A stretch of DNA of 64,000 nucleotides from Macrophomina tecta (taxonomy: Eukaryota > Ascomycota > Dothideomycetes > Botryosphaeriales > Botryosphaeriaceae). Location: the NCBI GenBank assembly GCA_024180945.1, contig JAKSGN010000041.1:2294001-2358000 (forward strand), read 5' to 3'. The translations under genes were made by a program, and so were the position numbers. The first letter of the stretch is position 1. Each line of letters starts with the position of its first letter. Shown one piece after another: positions 12,163 through 23,259 of this stretch. The notes under the pieces were generated by a model. The model ran no database searches, was not told the origin of the DNA, and saw nothing but the letters and a program-made list of their open reading frames with translations.

Positions 12163-13040
12163 ATGCGTTGCGCCTCCGTCATCCTCGCCGTTGCCGGCTC
12201 TGCCGCCGCTGCCGGCGCCACTGGCAAGCTCGGCGATGCTGCTGTCATTACCAACAACCCCGCCGGTGCTGTTTACGCTGCCACTCTGCCCAACCGCGAG
12301 GACACGCCCGTCCGCGGCTCCATTGTTGCCTCGTCCGTTGGCGGCGGCACCGGCGTCCAGTTCCAGATCTCCATCTCCGGCCTTCCTGAGGGCGAGGGCC
12401 CTTTCCCGTACCACATCCACGACCAGCCTGTTCCCGCCAACGGAAACTGCACGGCCACTCTTGCTCACCTCGACCCCTATGAGCGCGGCGAGGACCCCGT
12501 CTGCGATGCTTCTCAGCCTCAGACCTGCCAGGTCGGCGACAACTCTGGCAAGCACGGCAAGCTCGAGGCCCCTGCTACCTCCCAAACGTACGTGACCGTA
12601 TCTCGCCTTCCATGACCTTGGGTCACGGCAAACGTCAATCACATGCTAACACATTCCCCAGCTACACGGACAACTATGCTGCTCTTGTTCCCGGGATTGG
12701 TGCTTTCTTCGGCAACCGTAGCATCGTGATCCATTTCCCCAACAAGACCCGCATCACCTGCGCCAATTTCGTGAGGGTCGCCGATGGTTCCGTCGGTCCC
12801 GGCACTGCGCCCGCCGTGCTTCCTCCGTACAGCTCTGGCACTGCCGCTCCTGTACCCTACAGCAACGTCAGCATTCCTGCCGGTGGTGTCCCCGGCACCC
12901 CCGTCGCTACGCCCCCGTCGAATCCCATCCAGACTCCCACCGAGACTCCTGCCACGCCTCTGCCGTCTTCGGGTGCCATGCGGGAGGTCGTCTTCAGTGG
13001 AGCTGCTGTGCTTGCCGCCTTCGCTGCTGCGTTGCTGTAA
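12163..13040 (+). CDS. GPI-anchored cell-surface Cu-only superoxide dismutase (SOD5-like)
   Basis: Two exons, 12163-12587 and 12662-13040, with a 74-bp intron carrying GCTAAC; 267 residues. There is a signal peptide (first about 18 residues), then a SOD fold. Copper ligands are visible: two His in FPYHIHDQ, one in LAHLDP and one in RSIVIHF. CQVGDNSGKHGKL follows and the electrostatic and zinc loops are absent, the pattern of fungal extracellular Cu-only SODs such as Candida SOD5. The conserved Arg is in NKTRITC. The tail is Pro/Thr/Ser-rich and ends in a hydrophobic stretch (VVFSGAAVLAAFAAALL) after a small-residue site, fitting a GPI anchor. Expected role: detoxifying superoxide at the wall, possibly against host oxidative burst (inference). 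Confidence 0.88.
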
Positions 13041-14604
13041 TGGGTGTGCTTTCCGGTGCTTATTTGATTTCGCTTGATGAGGACAAGGTGGTGTACAGCT
13101 ATCCATGGTGCGATCCCATCAATTTCTACTTGAGTAGTACTTCTTTCTGGACGGGCTTCTAGCAAGAAGGGCCTAAGAGACTGTAATGATAATATGCATT
13201 CATGCCTTCATACTGTCATAATGATCGATTCCTTAATTCACATTCAGTTTTCTTCGTCACCATGCATGTATTCTGAGACCATTTGAGGGTGGTCGTGGGA
13301 CGATTCCGGCTGTGACAACAGATTCTTGTGCGCTGCTAAACAGTTGTGTCTGGCATGACTCTCGTTGATTATTCAGATGATTCACTCGCAGATCTGCCCG
13401 GACGCCACACACGCCTGCAAGCTCGCCACGGCAGTAAGTCTGGACTGCATCTCCCCTTCCTCCAGTGCCGCTGTGCTTTTAAAAATCTACCAAATTTCCA
13501 ACTTACTTTCCTTCCCCATCGACACAAGGGAAAGTTTCTCGCCCTTCGTTACAATTAAGCTTTTTTTTCGCGCCAGGGACCCCCTTGCGGAAGCCGGGAC
13601 GCCAGCGTCCTTTTTTTTTTTTTTTTTTTTTTCTTTTTCTTCTTTCGTCCGCCCGAGATTACGACGTCTGGCCCATGGGCGCTTCTCGAACACCGAATTT
13701 TGAGTTTCGCTTCAAGGCTTCCCCCCCCCCCTCTAATCACCGTTCATGAGTAATGTTTCCCAAATCCTCGCGTGTCGAGCGAACAACGAAGGTGGCTGCC
13801 GGAACGGCGGGACGGGGCGCCAGCTGGATCGTCGGTCAATCGATTGGGTTGTTGTTTGTGCGAGAGTACGGTGGTCATTGTTTTGGTGGACGTGGGGGAG
13901 GGGGAAGGAATGCGCTTTCGATAGGTGGATTAGAAAAAAGGGGGGGGGAGAGAGGAGAAAGCCGCGTGCTGGAGTCCGTTCGTGTCTGGGTCCGGTTTAC
14001 GAGATCGCTGATCTTGGGTTTCCTTGCCACTACCGCTGCTGTTGTTGTTCTTGTTTCGACTCAGGAAAACGGGAAGGGGAAGGTGGCCGGAAGCGTGAGT
14101 GGTAGGTACTCACCACGCCATCCATCGTTGCAGTCCGAAAGTCTAATGCTTGCCAGCATCGGCAAGGGGCACGGCACTTGAGAGCAGTTATAGGCTCTAT
14201 TGGATACCGCAGTTTCTAAGCCGGTGGCTTCAGCCCCGCTGTTACTTCCAGAGCTGCGGTAACCGGGTTTGGTAATTTAGCGGTTGCGCTCTGACTGGAA
14301 GGTTAAAGATGCGTTGCAGCAACCACAGAGCCACCAAGGCACCACGCATAGAAGGGTTGGAAAGAAGATGAGCTCCGAACATGTCTGGACAGCCATGTGA
14401 TGCAGGTACATGGGCGAGGTGACACTTTTTGCGTGACTTGTGGTTATTGGAGCCTAGCTCGTACATTTGCTCAACGCATACCAAAACAACAATAGATAAA
14501 CAGCAATTTTGCCAAAATCCCCCTCCACTCTACGATGTCCACACTCCTCCCTCCGTCCCTTCCATTTTTTTTTTTTTTTTTACCACCAACACTCCTCAAC
14601 CCCC
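13041..14604. other. Intergenic, convergent flanks of SOD and P450 genes
   Basis: 1.56 kb with several homopolymer runs (T22 at 13611-13632, C runs near 13721, G runs near 13940, a T run near 14566). Open frames here lack domains. Nothing else seen. Confidence 0.55.
13611..13632 (+). repeat. Poly-T tract (22 nt)
   Basis: An uninterrupted run of T followed by T-rich sequence to about 13645, about 570 bp past the SOD stop codon. Length is likely unstable. Confidence 0.8.
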
Positions 14605-16328
14605 TCATAGATCCTTCGTCCTCTCCTCACTCTCGGCAATCCACCTCTCCAACGCGGCCCGATCCCTAACCTTAAACCCGACCTTGAACCGCTTCGGCTC
14701 CATCGTCAAGCTCGTCGGCAGCGCATTCGCCTCCAATGCATCCAAAACCGGGCGATCCTCCTCCCTGCGCGGCGGCACAAATTCAAACGCACTGATCAAC
14801 CTCACAAATGCCGTGAACAGCTCCCTGTTCGCGAGATGGCTGCCCGCACACATCCTGCTGCCCGCACCATACCCATAATGCGGCGTGCCCGCGACCTCTG
14901 GGCCCTGGCCCTCGCCCTTCAGGTAGCGCTCGGGCTCGAAGTCGAAGGGGTTGCCAAAGTGGGCCTCGTCGTAGTCGGCGGCGTAGGCGTTCATGTAGAA
15001 GGTGGTGCCGGCGGGGATGGTGGCGCCTTCGTAGGTGATGGGCTTAATCGAGACGCGCGGTAGACAGATGGGGATGACGGTCCAGTAACGAAGGACCTCC
15101 TTCACAAGCGCAGTGACGTAGGGGATCTTCTCTTCGACGAGGCACCGCGACCACGCGTCGCCGTCCGGATAGGCGCGCATGATTTCGGCGTAGGCGCGCG
15201 CTTGGATGCGCTGGCCCGCGGGGGAGGTGAGCGAGGCGATGCCCATGATGAGGTTGCCGGGGACGGTGTCGAGGCCGGCGGAGACCATGGTGAGGCAGAT
15301 GGATTTGATTTCGGCTGTGGGATGGGTGTGTCAGCGCACTGTTCATCTATGATGGCAGAGGAGAACATGGGAGGGGGACAGGCGGAGGATACCTTCGTTG
15401 AGTTTGGCTTCGGGATCCTTGAGAATGTTGCCGGTAATGCAGGGCTTGTCGGTGCCGTTCTTGATGTTCTTCTTGAGCATGTCCAGTAGCTTAGTCATGT
15501 ATACGTCGCGACGCTTGCGGTATTCTTCGGCGCCCCTGTTCGTCTTGTTTGGCAGAATCCGCATCAGCGGGATGTAGTCCTGCCAGTTGTTCGAGGTGGA
15601 GCGGAAGTTGGAGATCTCGCGCTCAACGTGGACGATCTCCTTGAGAAATTCATCTTCAATGTTGCCTGTAATACGGATGCCATAGTTGAGCGTGAGCGAG
15701 GTGTTGAGTGCGAAGCGCTGGAAGTAGGGCGTTGGGTCGACGTCTTTGGCGCCGTAGTCGCTATCCTCGAGCATCTCCTTGATTGAAACGTAGGATTCGA
15801 GGTCGATTATGGGCATGTAAGTCTGAACGGCCGGCCGGTTGAGAGCTGTGGCGGCGGCCTTGCGACGCTGCTTGCAGGACTCGTCCCAGGGAGAGGTGCC
15901 AATAGTGAAGCCTTGAGAGCTGGATACTACGGTGTGGAACGTGTGAAGCGTGGGGCGCGAGATCAGAGCCGATTGGTTGTTAATCCAGAGCTGCCTCACC
16001 GAGTCGAAGGTATTGGCAAAGATAATTCTCTAGTGTTTATCCATGTAAGTCGGGCGGTTTCGCAGCAAGAGACATTCAGGGCTATCTGAACATTTGGGAG
16101 CGCACTCACCCTGTTTCCCATCCGAACCTGAAAGACAGGCCCATACTTCTTGGACCACTCCCTAGCGACTTTTGCATGGTTTTCCCCCAGTTGTATCAAA
16201 CTTCCGAAAATGGGATATCCGGGGATCTCTGGGAGGCCTTTTATCTTTGGCACATCGGTGCGATTCAGGAGACGGACGAGGAAGTAGATTGCCGATATCA
16301 CGGCAATTGCAGCGACTTGAAAGGACAT
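14605..16328 (-). CDS. Cytochrome P450, CYP504 family (phenylacetate hydroxylase, PhacA/PhacB type)
   Basis: Three exons, 16328-16110, 16029-15393 and 15314-14605; 521 residues, normal for CYP504. The N-terminus is a membrane anchor followed by DVPKIKGLPEIPGYPIFG. The I-helix reads MVSAGLDTVPGNL, the K-helix EVLR, then PERY, and the heme loop YGYGAGSRMCAGSHLA contains the cysteine ligand. In Aspergillus nidulans the CYP504 enzymes PhacA and PhacB hydroxylate phenylacetate and 3-hydroxyphenylacetate, producing homogentisate. The position next to fumarylacetoacetase and homogentisate dioxygenase supports that route. I cannot separate the A and B subfamilies by eye. An in-frame ATG at 16379 would add 17 basic residues; 16328 is preferred because it places the anchor at the N-terminus. 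Endoplasmic reticulum location expected. Confidence 0.88.
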
Positions 16329-17534
16329 GGTGAGCGCACGATTGCGAAGACGCCACTTTACTCGGCGCGAAATGCTCAACTAGAGTACTGATGGACGAGA
16401 TGTCGAGGAGCGTTAGGAAAGCGGGGGGTGGCCGAGCGAGAGAAAGACAGACAGAGGGCGACGCGTGTCGACCGAGCTAAATGAAGAGATAGATGCTTAC
16501 GGCTGACGCAGTATGAAGTTTAGTCAAAGACAAGAGCAGTCAGACGTCGCAGCGAACTATATACCAATTAAGGCGTCGTACTCGTGCGGGCAGGCGCCGA
16601 GCACCCGACGGGCCGGTAAAGTCTTCACCAACCGGTTAGCAGCATGAGTCCTCGACCACGACCGCGTACAGCCGCGACAGAGCTCAGAAGCGCGGGACGA
16701 GTGCGCACTCGAACTCTCTGCGTTTGCCGTCAGACAGTACACAGGCTCAGCAGTTCTCTAGACCGATTGCGGTTAGTCTGCCGCGGCCAGCCCCTCTTTT
16801 TATGTTTTGCTCGGTGGATCAGCTGCCGCGCCAACGGTGCTTATGGGCAGCTCGTCCAATAGGCGTGGCTCAAATGGCAACCGCTGCCACCAGGGATCTC
16901 CACCGCTCTGACGCGCTCGACATCATAGCGGCCGAAGAGGCTGCTGAAGCTCGGGTCCACCTCGGAGACGCGGGTGGTAGCTCGAAGAATTGCGTGTTCC
17001 GGGCACGGGTGGGTGCGAGGGAGCGGATATCGATGGAAGGACGTGTGTGAGAAGCGCGGGTATGGGCCTGTCGGGGCTTTTTGATTGACGGCGTGTGGAG
17101 AAGCGCGGGCGCGGAGATCAGGGCGGGGCTCGCAGCCGACGGCTTCTTTCCGTTGCGTGAGTCTGGCCATAGCTCCCGCGAGCTCTCCGCGGAATTGCCC
17201 CCGCCGAAGGGAGTTGAGAGCGAACCCTACCACAAAGAGACTTTCGGCAGTGAACACGGTATACGGGAGCTGGGGCTGCTTTGGTCACATCCTGCTGCCA
17301 TGGCCATGAGTGCACGCTCACGTCGGTGCCAACCAAGATGCAGCCTGGACGCTTTGTCGCTTGGTGTGCTGAATGATCACGGCTACATTCACGCCTCTTC
17401 CGGGTGACACTCGATAAATCTGCAGGCATTCAATTCTCTCTCTCTCTCTCTTTTTTCTTTTAAAAAAAAACTCCCCCGTGGCACTTGACGGGAGTATAGC
17501 AAAAGTGCGCAAATCGCTTTTCATTTGTCAGGTC
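16329..17534. other. Intergenic, upstream of P450 and downstream of fahA
   Basis: 1.2 kb presumed to hold the P450 promoter and the fahA 3' UTR. No coding content recognised; a CT microsatellite lies at 17435-17470. Confidence 0.55.
17435..17470 (+). repeat. (CT)n / poly-T / poly-A tract
   Basis: About nine CT units, a T-rich run and then about nine A residues, shortly downstream of the fahA stop codon. Simple-sequence DNA. Confidence 0.75.
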
Positions 17535-18918
17535 CTAATGTAGGCCCATCGAGATCCCTCCGAATGCAAATTTGACAGCGGGTTCTATCCTGCCAACACA
17601 CTGGCCGAAGCCGACCAGAGCATCTTCATCGCCTCCACACACTCCGGTGATAGTGATCTCATCTCCGTCTTCCAGGAACTTCCGCTCCTCACCACCCGCC
17701 AGTTTGATTGTTGTCTTTCCATTCTCATTCTGTTCCAGAAGGCTGCCCCGCTCGTTCTGTTCCTTGCCGCTGATTGTTCCAGAGCCGAGCAAGTCGCCGA
17801 CATTGAATGGGCATCCGGTGATTGAATGATGGGCCAGCATTTGTGGGAAGGAGAAGAGCAAGTTGCGGGCACTGGTCTTGCTGATTGTTGAAGTGTTTCC
17901 GGAGCTCGCTACTCGCCATAATCAGTACCATACCCCTCAAGTCGACCATGAATGGGAACTTACTCTTGAGGTCAACCTGCAACTTGATATCGTACACATT
18001 CTCCACCCTCTTCTCCTTCAGGTAGGGCAGCACTTCCGTGTCGTTGTCCAGACCCCTGGCCAAGAAGGGCTCCAGGGCGTCCGCCAGCACCACCCAAGCG
18101 CTGATGGTCGTGCCGAAGTTCTTGGAGTTGAAAGGACCCAGAGGCACGTACTCCCAGGCCTGGATGTCTCGCGCCGACCAGTCGTTCATGAGCACGACCC
18201 CGAACAAGCTCTGCTCGGCCTCATCAATAGGGATCGGCTCGCCCATCTTCGTGTTCCTGCAAACAAAGGCACCCAGCTCCAGCTCGATATCCAGCCTGCG
18301 GCAGGGCGAGAAGATGGGCTTCTTGACCTCGGCAGCCGCGTTCTCAAGGATCTGGCCGCTTGGGCGGACAATGGGGGTGCCGGAAACGACGACGGACGAG
18401 GCACGGCCGTGGTAGCCGACGGGCAGGTGCTTGTAGTTGGGCTGCAGCGCGTTGGCGGCGCCGCGGAAGAGCACGCCAACGTTGAAAGCGTGGTTGAGGC
18501 CGGCGTAGAAGTCGGTGTAGTCACCAATCCTGAATGGAAGGTGGGTGGTCACTTCTTTGAGGGGGACGAGGGCGGCGCTCTGCAGCGAGGAGTTGGTCTT
18601 GAGGATGTCTGGGTGCGGCGTGTTTTCAAGGAAGATATCTTGGATGTATTTGCGCACGACGCTGTGCATGGGCCGGCCCAGAGCGGCAAAGGCGTTCAGA
18701 GTAGGTTCGGAGAAGACGCTCTGGTGTGGCTGGATGGTCGAAAGGGCGGAGAAGCCATTGTGTGCTGCAAATGCGTCGAGGTCGAGGGCATGGTCACCAA
18801 TTGCAACTGCTACGCGCGGGGAGGCTTTTGCGGAGGTGGAAATGATGCCAAAAGGAATGTTTGCGAGCGAGAAATGAGACCCTTTCGGGATGTTGAACCA
18901 TGAGCGCAACCGAGGCAT
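17535..18918 (-). CDS. fahA: Fumarylacetoacetase (fumarylacetoacetate hydrolase)
   Basis: Two exons, 18918-17964 and 17908-17535, with a 55-bp intron; 442 residues. The N-terminal domain has IPFGIIS, and the catalytic domain shows YTDFYAGLNHAFNVG, HLPVGYHGRASSVV, LDIELELGAFV (metal-binding acids) and MNDWSARDIQAWEYVPLGPF. The C-terminus has PFNVGDLLGSGTISG and ITGVCGGD. Acceptor placement at 17909 rebuilds the conserved TISKTSARNLLFSFPQML stretch. The enzyme splits fumarylacetoacetate to fumarate and acetoacetate, the last step of tyrosine/phenylacetate breakdown, in the cytosol. It is divergent from hmgA, sharing 813 bp, as expected for co-induction, and runs in tandem with the CYP504 gene. 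Confidence 0.93.
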
Positions 18919-19731
18919 TGTTTTGGGTATGAGAGCGCAAGGACGGGCTGGGAATCGAGGGAAGAAGGTGTGTCTAGGGTCGGGACTTCAGCGGAGAAGA
19001 AGGAGGAGCAGGTTGAGAACTGATGCCGGTGTCTCAACTGCGAATTTCGAGTAGTGAGCAGCGACAACCGAAGCAAGCCGCGCGTGGAGGGTGTTCTGCC
19101 CCGAGCGTATCCGCGGGGCATGGTGGGACAGGATTTCGACGGAGCAATTCCGCCTTGCCACGGCTCAAGAAGAGCGCGTCGCCGGGTATCCTCGCCCGCC
19201 TCGCCAGCAAAGTCGTGGCCGCCTGGCCTCGCCACGGCCCGCGCCAAGGGCGAGCAGCAGCGGCTGTCTGCCAATTAGCGACCTGTGTCGCCCGCTCGCT
19301 CCCCGCCGCGCCGTTTGCAATCCCGCTCGGCCCCAGCAGCGCTCGGACGCGCCGCATGCAGCCGTCGGCCACGACAACCCCTTCCCCGCTCTGCACCGCC
19401 CTGCGTCGATCGCCGTGAGCCTTCAAGTTCCGCCCGGCAGCTTGCCCCTGCAACACCCGCCGGTCCAACGAGCACGCAAACTACAGCATGCTCCCCTCCA
19501 GCAGCGCCGGCCGAGATGCCGAACGCCTGTCTGCTCCTGCCTCGCCCATATCATACGACGACCCGAACAAGCCCTCGGCCGACCAGCTCCAGCAGAAGCG
19601 TATCTGGTCCCGGCTGCTTAAAAGATTCCGCCCCTCCAAAGAGGACAAGACCCAGCTGCCTCCGAGTCTCGTTCCGCTCACAGAGCGCAATCTGACCGAG
19701 TTCTTCAATACCGACTTCACCGACGAGCACC
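18919..19731. promoter_or_regulatory. Bidirectional promoter region fahA / hmgA
   Basis: 813 bp between the divergent start codons of fahA and hmgA. The middle is GC-rich. Within it a 103-codon frame opens at 19488 (+) and runs past the hmgA start in another frame. A shared inducer-responsive element is likely but I could not identify one. Confidence 0.55.
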
Positions 19732-21258
19732 ATGCCTTCCACCCAGTTCTCGGCCCCCGAAAAATATCAATACCAGAATGGCTTCAACTCCTACCATGAG
19801 TCCTGCCCACTGCCCCTGCCCATCCCTGCGTGCTTCGGCTGACCACATTGCAACAGGACTGAAGCTGTAGAAGGCGCGCTCCCCGTCGGCGCCAACTCTC
19901 CTCAGAAGCCGCCGTACGGGCTATACGCAGAGAAGCTCTCGGGCACAGCCTTCACTGCCCCACGCCACGAAAACCAGCAGTCGTGGCTGTACCGCATCCT
20001 CCCGGCCTCCGCTCACAGCAACTTCGAGCCGCGAGAACACTCGACCTTCAACACCAACCCAGAGAACAAGCCGTTTGAGAAGATCCACCAGATTCCCAAC
20101 CAGCTAAGATGGGACCCCTTCGACCTCGACGAGACCGTCGACTGGGTGCACTCACTGCATTTGGTGGCCGGTGCCGGCTCCCCAGTCATGAAGACGGGCA
20201 TCGGCATCTACATCTACGCCGCCGGCAAAGATATGGACCCCAAGCACGCCTTCTATTCCGCTGATGGCGACTTCTTGATCGTACCGCAGCACGGCTCGCT
20301 CGACATCCAGACTGAGCTGGGCAAGATTCTGGTGCGGCCGAACGAGATCTGCGTGATCCCACGTGGCGTGCGCTACCGGGTCACGCTACCAGATGGCCCC
20401 GTGCGTGGCTACATTCTCGAGCTTTATCAGGGTCACTTTCAGCTGCCGGAGCTAGGCCCGATCGGCAGCAACTGTTTGGCCAATGCCCGCGACTTCCAAG
20501 CACCCGTTGCCTACTTCGACGAAGACACCAACTCCGAGTGGACGCTTCTTTCCAAGTTCGCCGGTCACCTGTTTGCCGCGAAGCAGAACCACACGCCCTT
20601 CGATGTCGTCGCCTGGCATGGCCTATACTACCCTTACAAGTACGACCTTGGCCGTTTCAACACCATTGGAAGTGTCTCTTTTGACCACCCGGACCCTTCA
20701 ATCTATACCGTCCTCACAGCCCAGTCCGACCATCCTGGAACTGCCGTAGCCGATTTCGTGATTTTCCCGCCTCGGTGGCTGGTGGGCGAAGAGTAAGTTC
20801 ACTATCCGGCCACCCCAGCCTCCAAGAAGCACTTCCAGCTCACTTCTACCCACAGCACTTTCCGGCCACCGTGGTATCACCGCAACACAATGTCCGAATT
20901 CATGGGCCTCATCCACGGTCAGTACGACGCCAAGACCGGTGGTGGCTTCCAACCTGCTGGTGCCTCCCTACACAATGTCATGTCCGCACACGGACCTGAC
21001 GCCAGCACACATGAGAAGGCGTCCAACGCAGAGCTCAAGCCCGCCAAGGTCGGCGAGGGTAGCATGGCCTTCATGTTTGAGAGCTGTCTTATGGTTGGAG
21101 TCACAGATTGGGGTCTCACAAAGTGCCAGAAGGTGCAAGAGGATTACAATGCAGAGAGTTGGGAGCCCTTGAAGCCACATTTCAAGCGCCCAACTCCGGC
21201 AGAGATCAAGAATAGTGCAAGTCGACAGGGGGGGCAGTTGCCACATTACAGTACGTAA
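19732..21258 (+). CDS. hmgA: Homogentisate 1,2-dioxygenase
   Basis: Three exons, 19732-19799, 19857-20792 and 20856-21258; 468 residues. The first exon encodes [20 protein letters not shown] and ends with a weak donor (GTCCTG), recovered because the joined sequence restores [12 protein letters not shown]. The core shows [34 protein letters not shown] and [11 protein letters not shown]. The iron ligands of the family are present: His in WYHRN, Glu in SEFMG, and His in [12 protein letters not shown]. It opens the ring of homogentisate to maleylacetoacetate. It is divergent from fahA and completes, with the CYP504 gene, a catabolic cluster; maiA (isomerase) is not in the window. Confidence 0.94.
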
Positions 21259-23259
21259 GAAAAGGTAAAATGATGTATGGACCTGGTTCCCTGAGCAATA
21301 CTCCCTTTACACGACAGCTGTATGGAATAGGAACTTGACATAATGATTGTGCAAGCATTGGCTGGTGTGGCCTCCAGCGTCGTGCTTTCTTTGCCACCTG
21401 CCGCACTGGATTGTGATCATCGACCAGATTTTGTGAACGCCTTCACCAGCGCCAGAGCACCTTTAACACCCCGGCACCTTCCCCCTTCTCAACACAGACG
21501 CACCACGTCGATCTGGTAGTCCTATAAGAGATTTCAATAGAGCTGCAGCTGCTATCGGTACGAAGCGAGCCCTACCAGGAGCACAAAGGAAAAAGTAAGG
21601 AAATTTGTGTGGACCGAAGACCTTGCGAAATCGCTATGCCTGTTTATACCACCAATCCGCAATAGTAATTGCCCAGTGGGGCCGCTGAACGAGTACTTTT
21701 CTGAAGCTGGCTTAGAAGCTAATGTGCGAAGCCCCAGCCTGACTTAGACAGGTGCGGCGCTTCATTGAGAGCTCCATTCCCGACCCTCAGAATGCAGACA
21801 TTCCCAAAATGGACTCCGAAAACCAAATCTGTATCTTGATGTTCTGTTTGGAACCCCTAGTGCTAAGCCATTTTTGATATTGGTATCAATGCTCCATTGA
21901 AGTCATTGAAAAAGAAAGCAGATATCCCGGGCTGCGAGGTAGCGTCCTGTCAACTTTACCTGTATGTTTCAGCCTTTTGCGCCACAGTATTTTGCACAGA
22001 GGTCTCTGCTTGCTGTCTTTTATACCGCTGCTGTCTCTACACGGTTGCATTTACATGATCGAATGACATCACGAGAAAGGAAGGCAGCGTGTGCGGCATC
22101 TCATTGTTGCTATCCTCATTTTTCTTCGCGATGCTTGAGATGAGAATGATCAGGAAGGGTGCCTTGGACTCGCTAGAGTCATGATATCTTTATAGGAGAA
22201 CGATAATAGCCTCGTCGCTTAGGCTACAATCAGACCAACAGAATTGGAGGAGTTTCATGAGAATTTCTGATGTACATTGAATGCGGGCTTCTCTAGGGAG
22301 GAATGCGAAGAGCCCGCTCTTCATCTGCAGGACTTGCGCAATGTCAAATTTGGGATAGGGTGTTCCCAAAAGCTCATGAACAGGACCCTGGACCGGTGAG
22401 TCTGCAGTAAGGGCCATGATTTTTTCCGGGTTTCAGAATGGAACAACAAGAATCTGACATCCATGGACAAGAGCTTCATCCATGGCCGGACAGAGAAAAA
22501 GCGCACGCATGTTGGTTGGACGACGCCGGAAAACTGTACGATATCAGTGAGTTCGAACTGGGTATTCCAGAGCGCCGCAACGACCGCTCGAGAGCTGCTG
22601 GACAAATTGTCCTGTGTACATGAAAGCGGATAGGCAAAGGGAAATAGCTCAGTCTTCGGAACTACGCACCTGCCGCGGCCCTCCATCTGAAACTCCGCCG
22701 AGCCTTAAGGGAATATTCGCTGTTATCATCGATACTCGATAAGGAAGATCCTAGGCCCTAAATGGTCCATGAATTTTTGATGGTGATGAAACAGCTGCCG
22801 AAACATCGCATACGCAGTCGTGATTACAGCCGTTCCATAAGCCCTCAAGGACATGGTTTCTTATTGAGTGGCCTGTGCGACGGCTCGGACCGCCCATCCC
22901 CGCATCCATTACCCAAACGGGCTGCTGTCGTTGAACACATCTTTCAATGCTTGAACACAGGCCCGAGCTATGGCAGAGGATCAAAATGCCTTATCAAGGA
23001 CGGTATGAAGGAGTGTATGACCGCAAGACACAGCTCGGGCTCCGGAATGGACGGGGAAGGAGAAAAGTGTTCAACACGAGCAGTGATCCCTGCTCAGATC
23101 GCTTCTCCTATTGGCCAGACCTGCTCCAAACCCACCTCTCCACTCGAGGCGGTGTATACGTACAGCGTGGTGGCTTCCCCTTAAACATCTTTCGTTTGTG
23201 CTGAGAACTGATTAACAGACAGCACATAACATGTTCACCACAGATTGTGCGACCCCACC
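21259..23259. other. Intergenic region
   Basis: 2.0 kb between hmgA and the NLR-like gene, lower in GC than its neighbours. Short frames on the minus strand (22190-22417, 22321-22686) have no recognisable domain and no joining that I can support. Presumed to include the NLR promoter. Confidence 0.5.

Noticed and set aside
22190..22686. Two overlapping minus-strand frames upstream of the NLR-like gene
   Set aside because: No conserved motif and no splice joining that yields a recognisable protein.
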